Source: Silene noctiflora
Lineage: Eukaryota > Streptophyta > Magnoliopsida > Caryophyllales > Caryophyllaceae
DNA: 32,238 bases
Assembly (NCBI GenBank): GCA_009801015.1
Contig: VHZZ01000069.1
Location: 75,778-108,015, forward strand
Direction of reading: 5' to 3'
Shown here: piece by piece, positions 1 through 10,755 of the stretch
How the letters are laid out: every line of letters begins with the position of its first letter
Numbering within the stretch: the first letter of the stretch is position 1
The notes under the pieces: generated by a model
Told to the model about the DNA's origin: nothing
Database searches by the model: none
Seen by the model: the letters and a program-made list of their open reading frames with translations, nothing else
Program-made: the position numbers and the translations under genes

Positions 1-990
1 CCATATATCTGCTAGGTGGAGTATCATCCATGGGAATGATCGTCTTTCTCTTCTTTTTTTGTCCACATAATAAATCAATGTTAAAAACATTTTTCAATCG
101 AATTTGATCTTAGTTAATTCATTCGCTTTTCTGATGTTAAATTGATTGGCCTTCTTTAGTTAAAAGTGAATTAGGTTAATTTCATTTAATCTGCTTATCA
201 GCCGTGAGCAATTTATATAGGGTGAAGTTGGTGTTGATAAACAACTTAAAATGTAGAAAAGGGAAATAAAAAATTCCTAATTTACCCTTTATTATCAATT
301 AATTTGAAATTTAAAAGTTAGAAGAGGAAAATAAAAAAAATACCTAACTAATTTATGATTATGCCCCGGATGACACCCAAATTGAGCATCATCCGGTGAC
401 GCCATCTCATTTTCCTTTACTTATTAACATGTATTCTTTAGGACACATGTTAAAAAGTCCGTTCTATTATTAGGTTGTCTAGAGCAGCCAACCCTTATTT
501 GTTTACTTAAATAAGTAACAATTTATGAAAAGTGCGATACATGTTCACATTGTCATTTCACAAATTGTTTTAAATTTGTGTACTGTTTCCCTCCATCAGA
601 CATGACGACTTTTATAAAGTCATACCCCTACATTGATCATAATCCATGCAATACACGTACTTCCTTGTTTAAAGTTAAATAATTGACTGAAATAAAACGG
701 AACAATAATTTAAAATAAAATTAATCTAAATAGACATATAAACGTATATACCGAGTATTAAACATTTTCTCCTCCATTCCAACCATTTGTTTATCGTCAT
801 TTGAACAAAATTCATAAAGGGAGCAGAAGTCATTATTTGTAGAGACTATTTTTATTAAATGATAAATGGATCAAAATTAATCAAGGACAAAACACGTAAA
901 AAAAAGTAAGTGGATAAATAATCGGAATTAAGGGATCATTTTACATTCATATTAGTGTAAAATCGTCTTATACAAGATTAACTGATGTAG
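1..990. other. Upstream intron or flank of the NADKc-like gene; no gene resolved
   Basis: AT-rich sequence before the first exon I can support. It should contain an intron of the gene at 991-4427, because the exon at 991 begins inside a codon after an AG acceptor (989-990). A short open stretch at 3-100 reads as a hydrophobic segment and could be the tail of a membrane-spanning upstream exon, but I see no convincing donor and do not call it. An inverted repeat CCGGATGA/TCATCCGG lies at 366-373 and 389-396. Around 770-800 there is a degenerate Stowaway-like terminus (CTCCTCCATTCC). Confidence 0.5.
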
Positions 991-3900
991 GCAACAAAGA
1001 TTTGAAAGGGTAGAGAAGAACTTGAAGGTGACAAGGGTATTTTCGACATTAGTAGAAGAGATGAAGGCAATTGGAGGGACATCAAGTAATGGAAATGGAG
1101 TATCCAAATGTACGGAGGTTATGATTCCGATGGCTCACAATAAACGGAGTCCGGTCCTCCTCCTTATGGGTGGCGGTATGGGTGGCGGCAAGAGCACCGT
1201 CCTTAAAGACATCCTCAAAGAGTAATAATAATAATAATAATATCGTTCTCCTAATTTTAATTTATTTTCATTTTGTACTAACAAAAACTACGTACAAAAA
1301 TTTACTAAATAAGTGAGATAATATTTAACCCGTTTTAATATTTTCTAATTAATTAAAAAAATGTTGCAGGCCATTTTGGTCAGGAGTGGCGGCAAATGCA
1401 GTTGTAGTCGAAGCCGATGCATTTAAAGAGACAGACGTGATATATAGAGCCCTTAGCTCAACTGGTCATCATGGAGACATGCTCCAAACTGCTGAATTGG
1501 TACCATTTCGATCTCGTTTTATACGTAAATTCTTGTTTAAGACGGATATTTCTGTCTTAAATACAGAACAAGTTAAAAAAAAAAAAAGTAGAATGACTAG
1601 AAAATAATAATAAACTTATTTCATTTTTCTATAAGGGATAGTACTTGACTCGTTTAATCTTAAATTTATATGACCGTCTTAAGAGAGACCAACTGCATTT
1701 TATGACATTAGGTTATGATGAATTTGTGATATTCTAATACCATAATTATATCTTTATTCTCGATTTTACCCCATGGTCGTTGACAAATACAAATACTGTT
1801 ATTATCCAAATTATTTGTTTATCTTTAATTAAAATACCGTTAACACGTATGTTTTAGTTTAGTTTAAGGCGGCTAATTACAATCATAATGTGTTGGTAAC
1901 TTGATACATTGAATCCAATCATTTGTGGTTATGACTTATGAATGATTTGTGTTCATTGGAGATTCATATTGTATCTCTTAATAGTTGACTCCAATATTTG
2001 TTACCATCATGCAATTAATTAAGTAAATTAGCAATTAAGGAAACCTGTACGAAGATGACGAGATAAATAATATTTTAAGACCAGAAAGTAGTCATTCAAT
2101 GATAAAATGTTACTCATATAACTAAAGTTGTCACTAGTAGGAGTGAACAAAAATATACGATACGGTTTTATAATATGAATACGATACGGTATACGGTTTG
2201 AGTTATACGGATTTCCGTATATACGATATGAAAATCTGTATTAAAACCGTATCGTATTCGGGTCGGGCAAAAATGAAACCGTATATATGATTTCTGATAT
2301 GGTTTAAAGGTTTTGTATAAAAAAAAGTTTAAAAATGCAAAGTTCCTCTTTCAACTCCCACTCTTCTAATGTTTTTTACGATTTTTTTTAGTAACTTGTC
2401 TCAATAAACAATAATTAGCCCTTTACCAGAGTCGGTCATGTTATAAATAATTATTAGCTCTTGAATAATTACAATGTTTAATTGGGCATTTGCTACCAAA
2501 CCGTATCCGTATATACGGATTCCGTATACACGGTTTTTCCGGGTACCCGAAAACCGTATCGGATACGTATAGTGATTTTTGCGATTTACAAAACCGTATA
2601 CCCCATACGGTTTTGCTCACCCCTAGCCACTAGTAAAAAAAAAAAAAAAAAAACTGATGGTAACATTTTATTAGAAAATATTTACATTTTACCTAAAATA
2701 GTCACATTTGGTCCGTCTTATCCATCTGAAACAAGAATTTGCCTTCTAACACGGTATGTGTCGATATTTGAAAACGGGCAGGTACACCAATCATCAACAG
2801 ATGCAGCATCATCCTTGTTAGTAACAGCACTAAACGAAGGGAGGGATGTAATAATGGATGGTACATTATCATGGGCTCCCTTTGTAGAGCAAACTATCGA
2901 AATGGCCAGAAACGTTCACAAGTCAAGGTATCGAATGGGAGTTGGCTACAAGGTCGCGGAGGATGGCACGATTACTGAGAATTACTGGGAGAGAGTTCGA
3001 GATGAGCAGGAAAAGGACCGAAAACCTTATAGAATTGAACTTGTTGGTGTTGTTTGTGATGCTTATCTTGCTGTTGTTAGAGGTATAAGGTAATCTAATA
3101 ACTTCTTCGTTGGTACGTATTAGTATTTGTTATCTAAGCGTAAGTCTTCTGTAAAACAGTCTGACGATATGAAATGAAACAGGAGAGCGATAATGGTGAA
3201 AAGGGCGGTTAGGGTGAAGTCACAGCTTCAATCTCACAAAAGATTTGCAAGTTCCTTCTCTCAATATTGTCTACTTGTTGACAATGCCAGGCTCTATTGC
3301 ACCAGTACCCTTAGCGGTCCTCCCCGGGTACGCCTTTTCTTTCTTTAGAGATTTGATTATCTGGGTTATGCTCCGTTTGGTTAGCTAAAACCTGAAAAAG
3401 TAATTGAATTGGAAACCTGACACAATGTTTAGCATAAAATGCTTCCCACTATTACAACCTTATATTACTTGAACATGATCTGCTCTATATAGACTTGTCA
3501 AAACTCGACTCGATCCGAAAACCCAACCCGCCCGACCCATTTTTAGGGTTACAAACCCGTTTTTTTTCGACCCGCGACTCGTTTGACCTGAACCCGGAAT
3601 GACCCGTTATTTTAGGGTTGAGACCCGACCCGAACGGGTCCACCCGTTGGATCAAAGATAAATCAAGAATTTTATTAAAATATTAATATTTATATATTAT
3701 ATTTGAAAAAAACAGTTAAAAAATTATTATTATTAAAAATTACAAACACAACTAAAAAGTCAATTTTATACAACATTTATAATACTTAATAATAAAATAA
3801 TTATTAAAAAAAAAAATTTAATTTAATAATTATGTCAATATAATTATTGTAAACGTTGAAATAATTAATGTAAACATTGAATATGACTAAAATATTAATT

Positions 3901-4427
3901 TTGAATATTTTTTACGTTTTTAAAAATTATTTTTTTAATGAAAAAAATAGATTAAAAAAGACGTTAGAAATTATTTCTTAACCCGACCTGCATGACCCGA
4001 TCCGCCCAACCCATTTGACAGGTCTAGTTCTACAAGATCGTACTTGTGTACCCTCGAGATCTACATATAAAATGTCTTCCTCTATATGTTAATTTAATCA
4101 AATTGATGACAAACATAATTGAATTTGAAAATGATGCAGTTGATAGGATGGAAGGATGTAGCAAGCAGATTATTAGTAGATGTTGAAGAAATTCAATGTC
4201 TTACAATTTTGGGCCAACTCAATGATGAAGCCCAATCAATTTATCAACTTCACAATGATACAAGCCCACTTACTCATCATGGATCAGCTTGGAAAGAGCT
4301 AGTTTTATCATCTTCTAGGCCCAATACTCAAGCCCAACTCAAGTCTACCATTCTTAATTGTGAAATCCAAATTTTATCACCTGATTTATCTCCAGCTCTT
4401 AAAAATATTATAAATAAAGGTAAATAA
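991..4427 (+). CDS. Calmodulin/Ca2+-dependent NAD kinase-like protein with zeta-toxin-fold kinase domain (5' partial, 5 exons)
   Basis: Exons by splice logic: 991-1221, 1370-1499, 2782-3089, 3183-3327, 4140-4427; all introns are GT-AG and the frame is kept through every junction. The product is the plant P-loop zeta-toxin-fold family that includes Arabidopsis NADKc (At1g04280), a calmodulin-dependent kinase making NADP from NAD; At1g06750 and At2g30630 are related. Seen: Walker A GGGMGGGKST (1169-1198), then VEADAFK, a conserved HQSSTDAASSLL stretch, MDGTLSW, and VGVVCDAYLAVVRGIRR. About 366 residues are visible, shorter than the ~500-residue family members as I recall them; the N-terminal membrane/CaM-binding part would lie upstream. 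The first in-window ATG (1061) is probably internal, because open frame continues back to 991. The TAA at 4425-4427 closes the last exon. NADKc itself or a paralog of unknown substrate cannot be told apart here. Confidence 0.85.
1222..1242 (+). repeat. (TAA)n microsatellite at the 5' splice site
   Basis: Six to seven TAA/ATA repeats begin directly at the GT donor of the intron after exon 991-1221, so the donor is embedded in a microsatellite. Length variation here would leave the GT intact. Confidence 0.7.
2137..2625. mobile_element. hAT-type MITE (CCGTAT-rich) inside an NADKc-like intron
   Basis: 489 bp non-coding element with imperfect terminal inverted repeats: left TAGGAGTGAACAAAA, right end reverse complement TAGGGGTGAGCAAAA. 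Flanks GTCACTAG (2129-2136) and GCCACTAG (2626-2633) form an 8-bp target duplication with one mismatch, the hAT superfamily signature. The interior is built from repeats of ACCGTAT/CGTATATACGG in both orientations. It sits in the intron 1500-2781. A partial relative lies at 7556-7752. A 19-A run (2635-2653) follows the right flank. Confidence 0.8.
3490..4026. mobile_element. hAT-type MITE with CCCGACCC-rich ends, copy 1
   Basis: 537 bp element with ends TAGACTTGTCAAA and TTTGACAGGTCTA. Flanks GCTCTATA (3482-3489) and GTTCTACA (4027-4034) look like a decayed 8-bp target duplication (6 of 8). Ends are rich in ACCCG/CGGGT words and the core is very AT-rich. It lies inside the last intron (3328-4139) of the NADKc-like gene. 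The element at 16970-17493 is the same family in the opposite orientation. Confidence 0.8.
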
Positions 4428-5499
4428 ATGATTACGATAAAGGAAATGTCTCACTAGAAAGTTTACCGAGCCTACTATTACTTGAGGCGAAATGGTAAAA
4501 ACAATGAACCTTGTAGTGAGACTTGGAGTAGTTGTTTTCTATTCTTTCATTTTTTTTTGAAGTATCTCTATTACAACGAAATATTAGCATTATGACCTTT
4601 TTAATTTTTATTCTTAAGAAAAATTCGATTCGGTAATTGATTGATATATAGGTGAAATATTTTTTAATAACATCCTTTTTGTCAATTAGTAGTTGATTAA
4701 CAAAAATAATTAGAGATGAGTCGGATTTTCTATTTCATTTTGTGTCCCAACTTGTGGTTTCACTATATTCTCCTCGCGACACACTAACATATCATTAGTT
4801 TATTAGAAATTGTTATCTATTTTATCATTTGCATGATGACGTGTCGTAAAATTAAGGCAATGAGACAAGAAATGAGAAACAAATGTGGGATCGATGATCT
4901 CAACTCCTCCTATTCACCAGGTTTTTTCATTTGCTTTTGGTACGGTCGTACGGATTTTTAGGACATTACATACATGCGACTTTTAAAGAGTACTTTTGTT
5001 GTTTTAACCATTCATTTAGATCGAAAAAGGAACAGAGCTTAAAAAAAAAAGAAAAACGTAAAGAACTTGGCAAATAGGAGAGAATATCTATCTACAAACA
5101 GTAAAATATTTTTTGAAAGTTACAACTCATTACTCGGGTTCTAAATTACACAAACCCGGCCTAAACGATACAACAATAGAAATCCGTTGATCGTCGTCGT
5201 TTTTCATATCAACGATCCACCTGATAGTGTCGTTTTTTAGATGGTAAGCAAAAACAGAAGAGTTAACAAAAAGGAACACAATGTTCTTAAGGGGATGACA
5301 AGTGAGAGGGATGATCCGATCAACCGGATTAAGTACATGTCGGGCTAGCTAGATGATTAAGGCCCTCTAGGCTACCCAACTGTCTACAATTGCTGATCTC
5401 AAATTCTCAAGTAGGGGAGTCGAAGCTCAAGCCTGGACCTGAGTAGAGCTCGCCTTCGAAATCCATAGTCCTGTACAAATTTTGAGGAATAATACATGA
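4428..5499. other. Intergenic, no gene seen
   Basis: 3' flank of the NADKc-like gene and unique-looking AT-rich sequence. GC content rises from about 5290 (GATCCGATCAACCGGAT and similar) on approach to the tandem array. No coding region, RNA gene or well-bounded transposon was recognised. Confidence 0.5.
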
Positions 5500-7385
5500 C
5501 ATTTGAGGTTTCCGGCGTCCGATTTTCGTCCGAGACTGGTTTATCGCACACCGACAATCTTAAATGTCGTCTGTTGCTCCTCAAAAGTTTTGAAGTCGCT
5601 TTCGTTGACCCGAGAACCGTCTTGCGGACATTTTTGTCCTGCAATCCTAAAATCCCGAAAATCGTGTATTATACACTACATTTTGTACCGTTCGTGAGGC
5701 CGTATCGGGCCTTGTTTCTTTTTATCCCGGTTTTTCTAGCACGTTTTTGGAATCGCTTCAAGAGTTGCCTTAGTCAATTTCAACCCCAACTAATAAGTAT
5801 TAAACCTTTTTTTAACGAGTATCCGATTTGCGGTCGAGGCTTGGTTTATTGCACACTGACAGCCTCAAATCTCCACCATTGTTTCTCAAATTTGTGAGGT
5901 CGCTTAAACGGACTAGAGAAATTGTCCTTGTGATTTACAAATATTTTTGTTCCGAGACAACCGTGTATTATACACTGCAAATTGAGCCGTTCCAGAGGCC
6001 GTACTAGATCGTGCTTCTTTTTCTCCTGGTTTTCTACCACGTGTCAAGGGTCGCTTCAAGAGTTAACCTATTCAATTTTAGCCCAAATATAACATTTTTA
6101 ACGAGTTTCGATTTACAGTTCAATTTGAGCCGTTTGGGAGACCGTACCGGGTCCTGTTTTTTTTCACCAGGTTTTTCTACCACGTTTCCGGGGTCGCTTC
6201 AAGAGTTACCCTATTCAATTTATGACCCAAATAACAAGTAATAAACCATTTTTTAACGAGTATCCGATTTCCGTCCGAGACTTATTTATCGTACACTCGC
6301 AGCCTCAAATATCCACTATTCTTTCACAAATTTGTGAGGTTGCTTAGTCTGACCCGAGAAGACGTCCTTGTGATTTACAGACATTTTTGTTCTAAACTCT
6401 AAAATTCCAAAAACCGTGTATTATACAATTCAATTTGAGCCGTTTGTGAGGCTGTGTCGAGTCGTGCTTATTTTTCTCCCGGTTTTTCTACCACGTGTCC
6501 AGGGTCTCTTTAGGTGTTAGCCTAATCGATTTCATCCCCAAATAAGAAGTATTAGAACAATTTTAACGAGTCTCCGATTTCCGCCCCTAGACTGGTTTAT
6601 CATACACCAGCATCCTCAAATGTCCTCTGTTTCTCCTCAAATTTAGTGAAGCCGCTTTGTCTGACCCAAAAAATCATCCATGTGAGGGACATTTTTGTTC
6701 CGGGACCTTAAAATTTCGAAAATCGTGTATTATACACTTCAGTTTGAGCCGCTCGAGAGGCCATTCTAGGTCTTATTTCTTTTTCTCCTAGTTTCTCTAC
6801 CATGTGTCAGTGGTCGCTTCTAAAGTTACATTATTTATTTTCAACACCAATTAAATAGTATTAAATCATTTTTAACGAGTATACGATTTCCGCCTCTCCC
6901 TTAATTATTGCACGACGGCAACCTGAAATGTTATCTGTTATTCCTCAAAATTTATGAGGCCACTTTATCCGTCCCCATAAAATTTTCTGTACGATTTACA
7001 GACATTTTTGTTTCGGGACCCTAGAATGCCGAAAATCGTGTATTATGCCCTTCAATTTGAGCCGTTCAGGAGACTGTACTGGGTCGTGATTTTTCTTCTC
7101 CCGGTTTTTCTATCACGTGTTAAAGATCGCTTCAAAAGTTACACTATTCGATGTTGGCCCCGAATAAGAAGTATTAAAACATTTTTAACGAGTGTCCGAT
7201 TTTCGCCTAAGAGTGGTTTATCGTACACTGGCAGTCTCAAATATTCTTTGTTGCTCCTCAAATTGTGAGGTCGCTTTGTCTGACCCGAGAAATCATCCGT
7301 GTGATCTGCGGACATTTTTGTTCCGGGAACTTAGAATCCTGAAAAACATGTATCATACACTTTAGTTTAAGTCGTTCGAGAGGCC
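5500..7385. repeat. Satellite-like tandem array, ~310-bp unit, about 6-7 degenerate units
   Basis: A landmark (AACGAGTATCCGATTTCCG-like) recurs at 5814, 6100, 6255, 6565, 6874 and 7187, with a first degenerate copy near 5511. Spacings are about 303, 286, 155, 310, 309 and 313 bp. Each full unit has the same order of blocks: TGGTTTATCGTACAC, CTCAAATTTGTGAGG, GACATTTTTGTTCCG, CGTGTATTATACAC, TTGAGCCGTT, CGGTTTTTCTACCACGTG, GTCGCTTCAAGAGTTA. The unit starting at 6100 has lost about 155 bp, and the last unit stops at about 7385. Open reading stretches across some units carry stops in others and are not called as genes. It could be a satellite or the tandem-repeat region of a retroelement; neither is shown. 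Confidence 0.8.
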
Positions 7386-7555
7386 GAACATCACAAGTTC
7401 CAAGCTCGATAAGACTCTTTTTTCAAATCGTAATTCTCGGAAAGATGATCGATTTAAAAAAAATGAAAATCGTCATTTTCAACCTCGTAAACACTAGCTA
7501 GACCTTTTTAAAGTTTTCCAATTCAAAAAATTAAGTATTTCGTTCAAAGTGTCAA

Positions 7556-7752
7556 GCCGTATCCGTATATACGAATTATTAACTCTTAAATAATTACAAT
7601 GTTTAATTGGGCATTTGTTACCAAACCGTATCCGTATATACGAATTCTGTATACACGGTTTTTCCGGGTACCCGAAAACCGTATATAAGGTTAAACCATA
7701 TCGGATCCGTATAGTGATTTTTGCGATTTTTAAAACCGTTTGCTCACCTCTC
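7556..7752. mobile_element. Partial copy of the 2137-2625 hAT MITE
   Basis: Shares with 2450-2620 the blocks TAATTACAATGTTTAATTGG, ACACGGTTTTTCCGGGTACC and AGTGATTTTTGCGATTT, and ends at the matching terminus TTTGCTCACCTCT. The left half of the element is missing. A block CCGTATCCGTATATACGAATT is present twice (about 7558 and 7626), a local duplication of about 68 bp. It follows the ~310-bp array after about 170 bp. Confidence 0.7.
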
Positions 7753-8042
7753 GTAAATATGAATTGGGGAGAATAGATGGAAAAATTAACGAAAAATGCG
7801 GTGGACAAATAAGAAAAAGAGAGAAGAAATATGAGGAGCCTCACTATCATAGATGCTCTAATGATCCCCTCCCCTCTCATCGGTCTTTGTGTCGAAACCA
7901 AAGGTAAACAAGTGACTTAGACAAATTTCGAGAGTATGAGACAAAAACAGAATGTATAGAAACTGACAAAAAATTCATCTCGTATATCCAAACGAAATAT
8001 TATTTAACCCATTTTAATGTTAATACGATTATATATAAAAAG

Positions 8043-8210
8043 CGTCTTGCTTGTGACGGACACAAGTTGAAGATGGATAGTGCCTCATCTCACAATAAGG
8101 CAAGTGGGAGGGCAAGTGAGGGAGAAATGAAGCATCCCATTAATAATGACATTTGTATATTGTGGGAGGATACTATCCGTCATGAGCTTATGACGGATAA
8201 TGTTCGTCTA
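8043..8210. mobile_element. Palindromic GACGGATAGTG-type MITE
   Basis: About 170 bp with imperfect terminal inverted repeats, each containing a further inverted pair: ACGGACAC...GATGGATAGTG on the left and ACTATCCGTCAT...TGACGGATAATG on the right. The core (CTCACAATAAGGCAAGTGGG) matches the reverse complement of the element at 29911-30088. Small open frames here are incidental. Confidence 0.65.
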
Positions 8211-9180
8211 ACGTCTTCAATGGAAATTTACGTTATATATATCCGTCTTAAAAGAGAATTAGCTGCACAAAACACTCAAGGGATGACAATAACTTGTTTG
8301 TTAGGCTCTGTTTCTGATTCAACTCCTCTAAAATTACAGATTCTTTTGGTACACAGAAGTCAAAGATTGGGGTCAGAAATACTGACATGATGATCATCAA
8401 TTCATCATGCTTTCCTCCACATCAAATCCCTCCATATCAAAACATCTGATTTGTTGCAGTCGGTTAGGCTTCATGCCAACTGCCAAGCAAATGTAAATGT
8501 AAATGTAAATGTAAATGAAGTACCATTACCTTTAAACGGTTTAGATCTAATTCTAAATTAATCCGGTGGTCGTAATTTAACTAGAAAAATAATGGAGAGG
8601 ATCCTCGTCCCAAATGTACACAATGTGCCATCTCAAAATACTCCTTCTATTCGATTTACTTGTGGACAAAGTTGAAATTCTTTTACTTTGAAATAGTGTT
8701 GAAATTGATTCAAAGAAAAAATAAATATTAATGCTGAACTATTAAATCTACAATAAAATAATAAAATATTTACATTTATCATAAGATATTATTTTTTTTA
8801 TTACCTTTCACAAAAATAAAAAAAACATTATTTATAATAAAACAGAATCAAAATGCCTCTTCGAGACTATTCCAGTCAAATGCGAAAATAAATTTGAGAT
8901 ACATAAAGTATATTGTTAAATTAACGGAAATGTCATTTGCCTACAATATTTTGACAAAAAAAAAAAACAAAAAAAAAAAAAATTACGCTCCACAGTTATT
9001 AACGCTCTCTCACAAGGTAGTAAGGTACTATAAAACACCCCTATAGGCTATAACCCTTGTTTCCTATCTCCTGTCACAAATTCTTATTTCATACGGTCTT
9101 AATTCAAGATATACTGACAATCGATTTAAATAACGTGAAAATAAAAAGGGGAAAGACCGTCTTAAGTAAGACCTATTGAT
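8211..9180. other. Upstream region of the first AAA-ATPase; no gene seen
   Basis: AT-rich intergenic DNA. It contains a short hexanucleotide microsatellite (AAATGT, about 4.5 copies, 8489-8516), A-rich runs near 8958-8982, and a repeated word CCTATAGGCTATA at about 9041 and 9199 flanking the core promoter. No coding region recognised. Confidence 0.5.
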
Positions 9181-9184
9181 CGCC

Positions 9185-9193
9185 TATATATAT
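9185..9193 (+). promoter_or_regulatory. TATA box of the AAA-ATPase gene
   Basis: TATATATAT lies 72-80 bp upstream of the chosen ATG (9265), leaving room for a transcription start near 9215-9225 and a 5' UTR of about 40-50 nt. The position is inferred from spacing only. Confidence 0.55.
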
Positions 9194-9241
9194 CAAGCCC
9201 TATAGGCTATAGTTGTATACTCATATCACAGCAAAAGTTGC

Positions 9242-9346
9242 ATGAAACTACATCAAAAATTAAAATGTTATCCCTTTCAAAACTCCCATTATATTCCCTA
9301 TACAATAATACCATGCTATCATCAAACAATAATAGCACTATGTTAG
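9242..9346 (+). other. Upstream ORF overlapping the AAA-ATPase start
   Basis: An ATG at 9242, downstream of the TATA box, opens a 34-codon frame ending with TAG at 9344-9346, past the main ATG at 9265 and in a different frame. Its start context is weak (T at -3, A at +4). If the transcript starts upstream of 9242, ribosomes must leak past it. Its peptide resembles nothing I know. Confidence 0.4.
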
Positions 9347-10755
9347 AATTATTCACAAAACTAGTTTCATCAATTGCAAGTTTCATGTTAATATGGGCAA
9401 TGTTCAAGGATTTCATACCTCATCAGTTCCGAAGTTTCATCGACAAGAGACTAACCAAAGCCTACTCTCGTTTCCGTCCCTACATTGAAATCAAGATTCC
9501 CGAGTACTCGGGTGATCGCCTTAAGCGAAATGATTCTTTCATCTCCATTCAGTCCTATCTTGCCTCATTGTCTAACAAGACGGCCAAGAGACTTACGGCT
9601 GAGATTGGACAGAATGGAAACAACATCGTCCTCACCATGGACGAACATGAGCAAGTAGAGGATGAATTTAAGGGGATCAAAGTTGGGTGGGTTTTGAAGA
9701 CTGTCACCACACAGAAGCAAACAGGTAGGGGAATGTTCTCACAACATGATTCGGAGTCGGAAAAGAGGTATTATAGGGTGAAGTTTCATCAAAAGTACAG
9801 GGAAATTGTTACAGGAGATTATTTGAAATATGTAGTTGAAAAGGGGAAGGAATTTAGAGTGCAAAATAGGCAGAGAAAGCTTTATACTAATGCTGGTGTG
9901 AGGTATTATTATGGTAGCATGTGGAGTCATACACTATTCGAGCACCCGGCTACATTTGAGACAGTAGCTATGGATATCGAAAAGAAGAGGGAAATCATTG
10001 ATGATCTCGAGAAGTTTAGTAGGAGTAAGGAATTCTATGCAAGGATAGGTAAGGCTTGGAAAAGAGGGTACTTACTGTATGGACCTCCAGGGACAGGAAA
10101 GTCGACATTGATCGCAGCAATGGCTAATTTGCTCAAGTATGATGTCTTTGATCTTGAGTTAACAGCAGTTCACGATAATAGTGAGCTTAGGAGGCTTTTA
10201 CTTGAGACAACAAGTAAGTCGATAATTGTGATCGAGGATATCGATTGCTCCCTCGAGTTGACTGGTCAAAGGAAGCAGGGTAATGTGGCTGAAGATGAGA
10301 ATGATGCTGATAAAAAAGAAAAGGAAAAGACTGAAAAGGTACAGGGAGGTAGTAAGGTTACACTTTCAGGGTTGCTTAATTTTATTGATGGGATATGGTC
10401 TAGTTGTGGAGGAGAAAGGGTTATTGTATTCACGACGAATTATGTCGAGAAACTGGACCCTGCCTTGGTTCGGAGAGGAAGGATGGATAAGCATATCGAG
10501 ATGTCGTACTGTACTTTTGAAGGGTTTAAGGTTCTTGTGAAGAACTATTTGTTTGTTGAGGAGGATGATCATGATCTGTTTGATGAGGTTAAGAGGTTGT
10601 TGAGCGAGGTTAATGTTACTCCAGCTGATGTTGCAGAGAACCTCATGCCGAAGAACTCAGAAGAAAATGCTGAAAAGTGTATCAGGAAACTCATTAGTGC
10701 ACTTGAGGATGCTAAACAGAAGAAGAATCCAGAAGAGGAAACAAAGAAGGATTAA
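9265..10755 (+). CDS. BCS1/OM66-like AAA-ATPase, intronless
   Basis: 496 residues. Family: plant AAA-ATPases related to mitochondrial BCS1 and to AtOM66/AATP1, membrane-anchored ATPases linked to stress and salicylate responses. Seen in order: a hydrophobic anchor at about residues 32-49 (SSIASFMLIWAMF), an AAA-associated N-domain, Walker A GPPGTGKST (273-281), Walker B IVIEDIDCS (acidic pair E324/D325), sensor-1 Asn in FTTN (392), and arginine-finger region RRGRMDKH (403 on). A charged linker rich in D, K and E lies between Walker B and the GLLNFIDGIWSS motif, and the tail is Lys/Glu-rich. ATG 9265 has A at -3; an earlier ATG at 9242 is in another frame. Paralogous to the gene at 14598-16212, which is inverted beyond the TMEM230 gene. 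Substrate and exact membrane (mitochondrial outer or ER) cannot be read from sequence. Confidence 0.95.
   Translation: MLSLSKLPLYSLYNNTMLSSNNNSTMLELFTKLVSSIASFMLIWAMFKDFIPHQFRSFIDKRLTKAYSRFRPYIEIKIPEYSGDRLKRNDSFISIQSYLASLSNKTAKRLTAEIGQNGNNIVLTMDEHEQVEDEFKGIKVGWVLKTVTTQKQTGRGMFSQHDSESEKRYYRVKFHQKYREIVTGDYLKYVVEKGKEFRVQNRQRKLYTNAGVRYYYGSMWSHTLFEHPATFETVAMDIEKKREIIDDLEKFSRSKEFYARIGKAWKRGYLLYGPPGTGKSTLIAAMANLLKYDVFDLELTAVHDNSELRRLLLETTSKSIIVIEDIDCSLELTGQRKQGNVAEDENDADKKEKEKTEKVQGGSKVTLSGLLNFIDGIWSSCGGERVIVFTTNYVEKLDPALVRRGRMDKHIEMSYCTFEGFKVLVKNYLFVEEDDHDLFDEVKRLLSEVNVTPADVAENLMPKNSEENAEKCIRKLISALEDAKQKKNPEEETKKD

Noticed and set aside
366..396. Inverted repeat CCGGATGA/TCATCCGG as a terminator or regulatory hairpin
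   Set aside because: Bacterial-type terminators do not apply to a plant gene, and there is no context for a regulatory role; probably part of a decayed MITE.
1386..1607. Open frame continuing past the exon ending at 1499
   Set aside because: After 1499 it reads intron sequence; the GT donor and the join to 2782 restore the conserved protein.
2482..2781. 5' part of the open frame preceding exon 3 of the NADKc-like gene
   Set aside because: This part translates the hAT MITE and a poly(A) run; the exon starts after the AG at 2780-2781.
5496..5897. 133-codon open frame over the tandem array, with a related frame at 7008-7268
   Set aside because: The frames follow the repeat units; corresponding positions in other units carry stops and indels, so they are by-products of the repeat.
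7494..7901. 135-codon minus-strand open frame
   Set aside because: Crosses a partial hAT element and unique flank; no recognisable domain.
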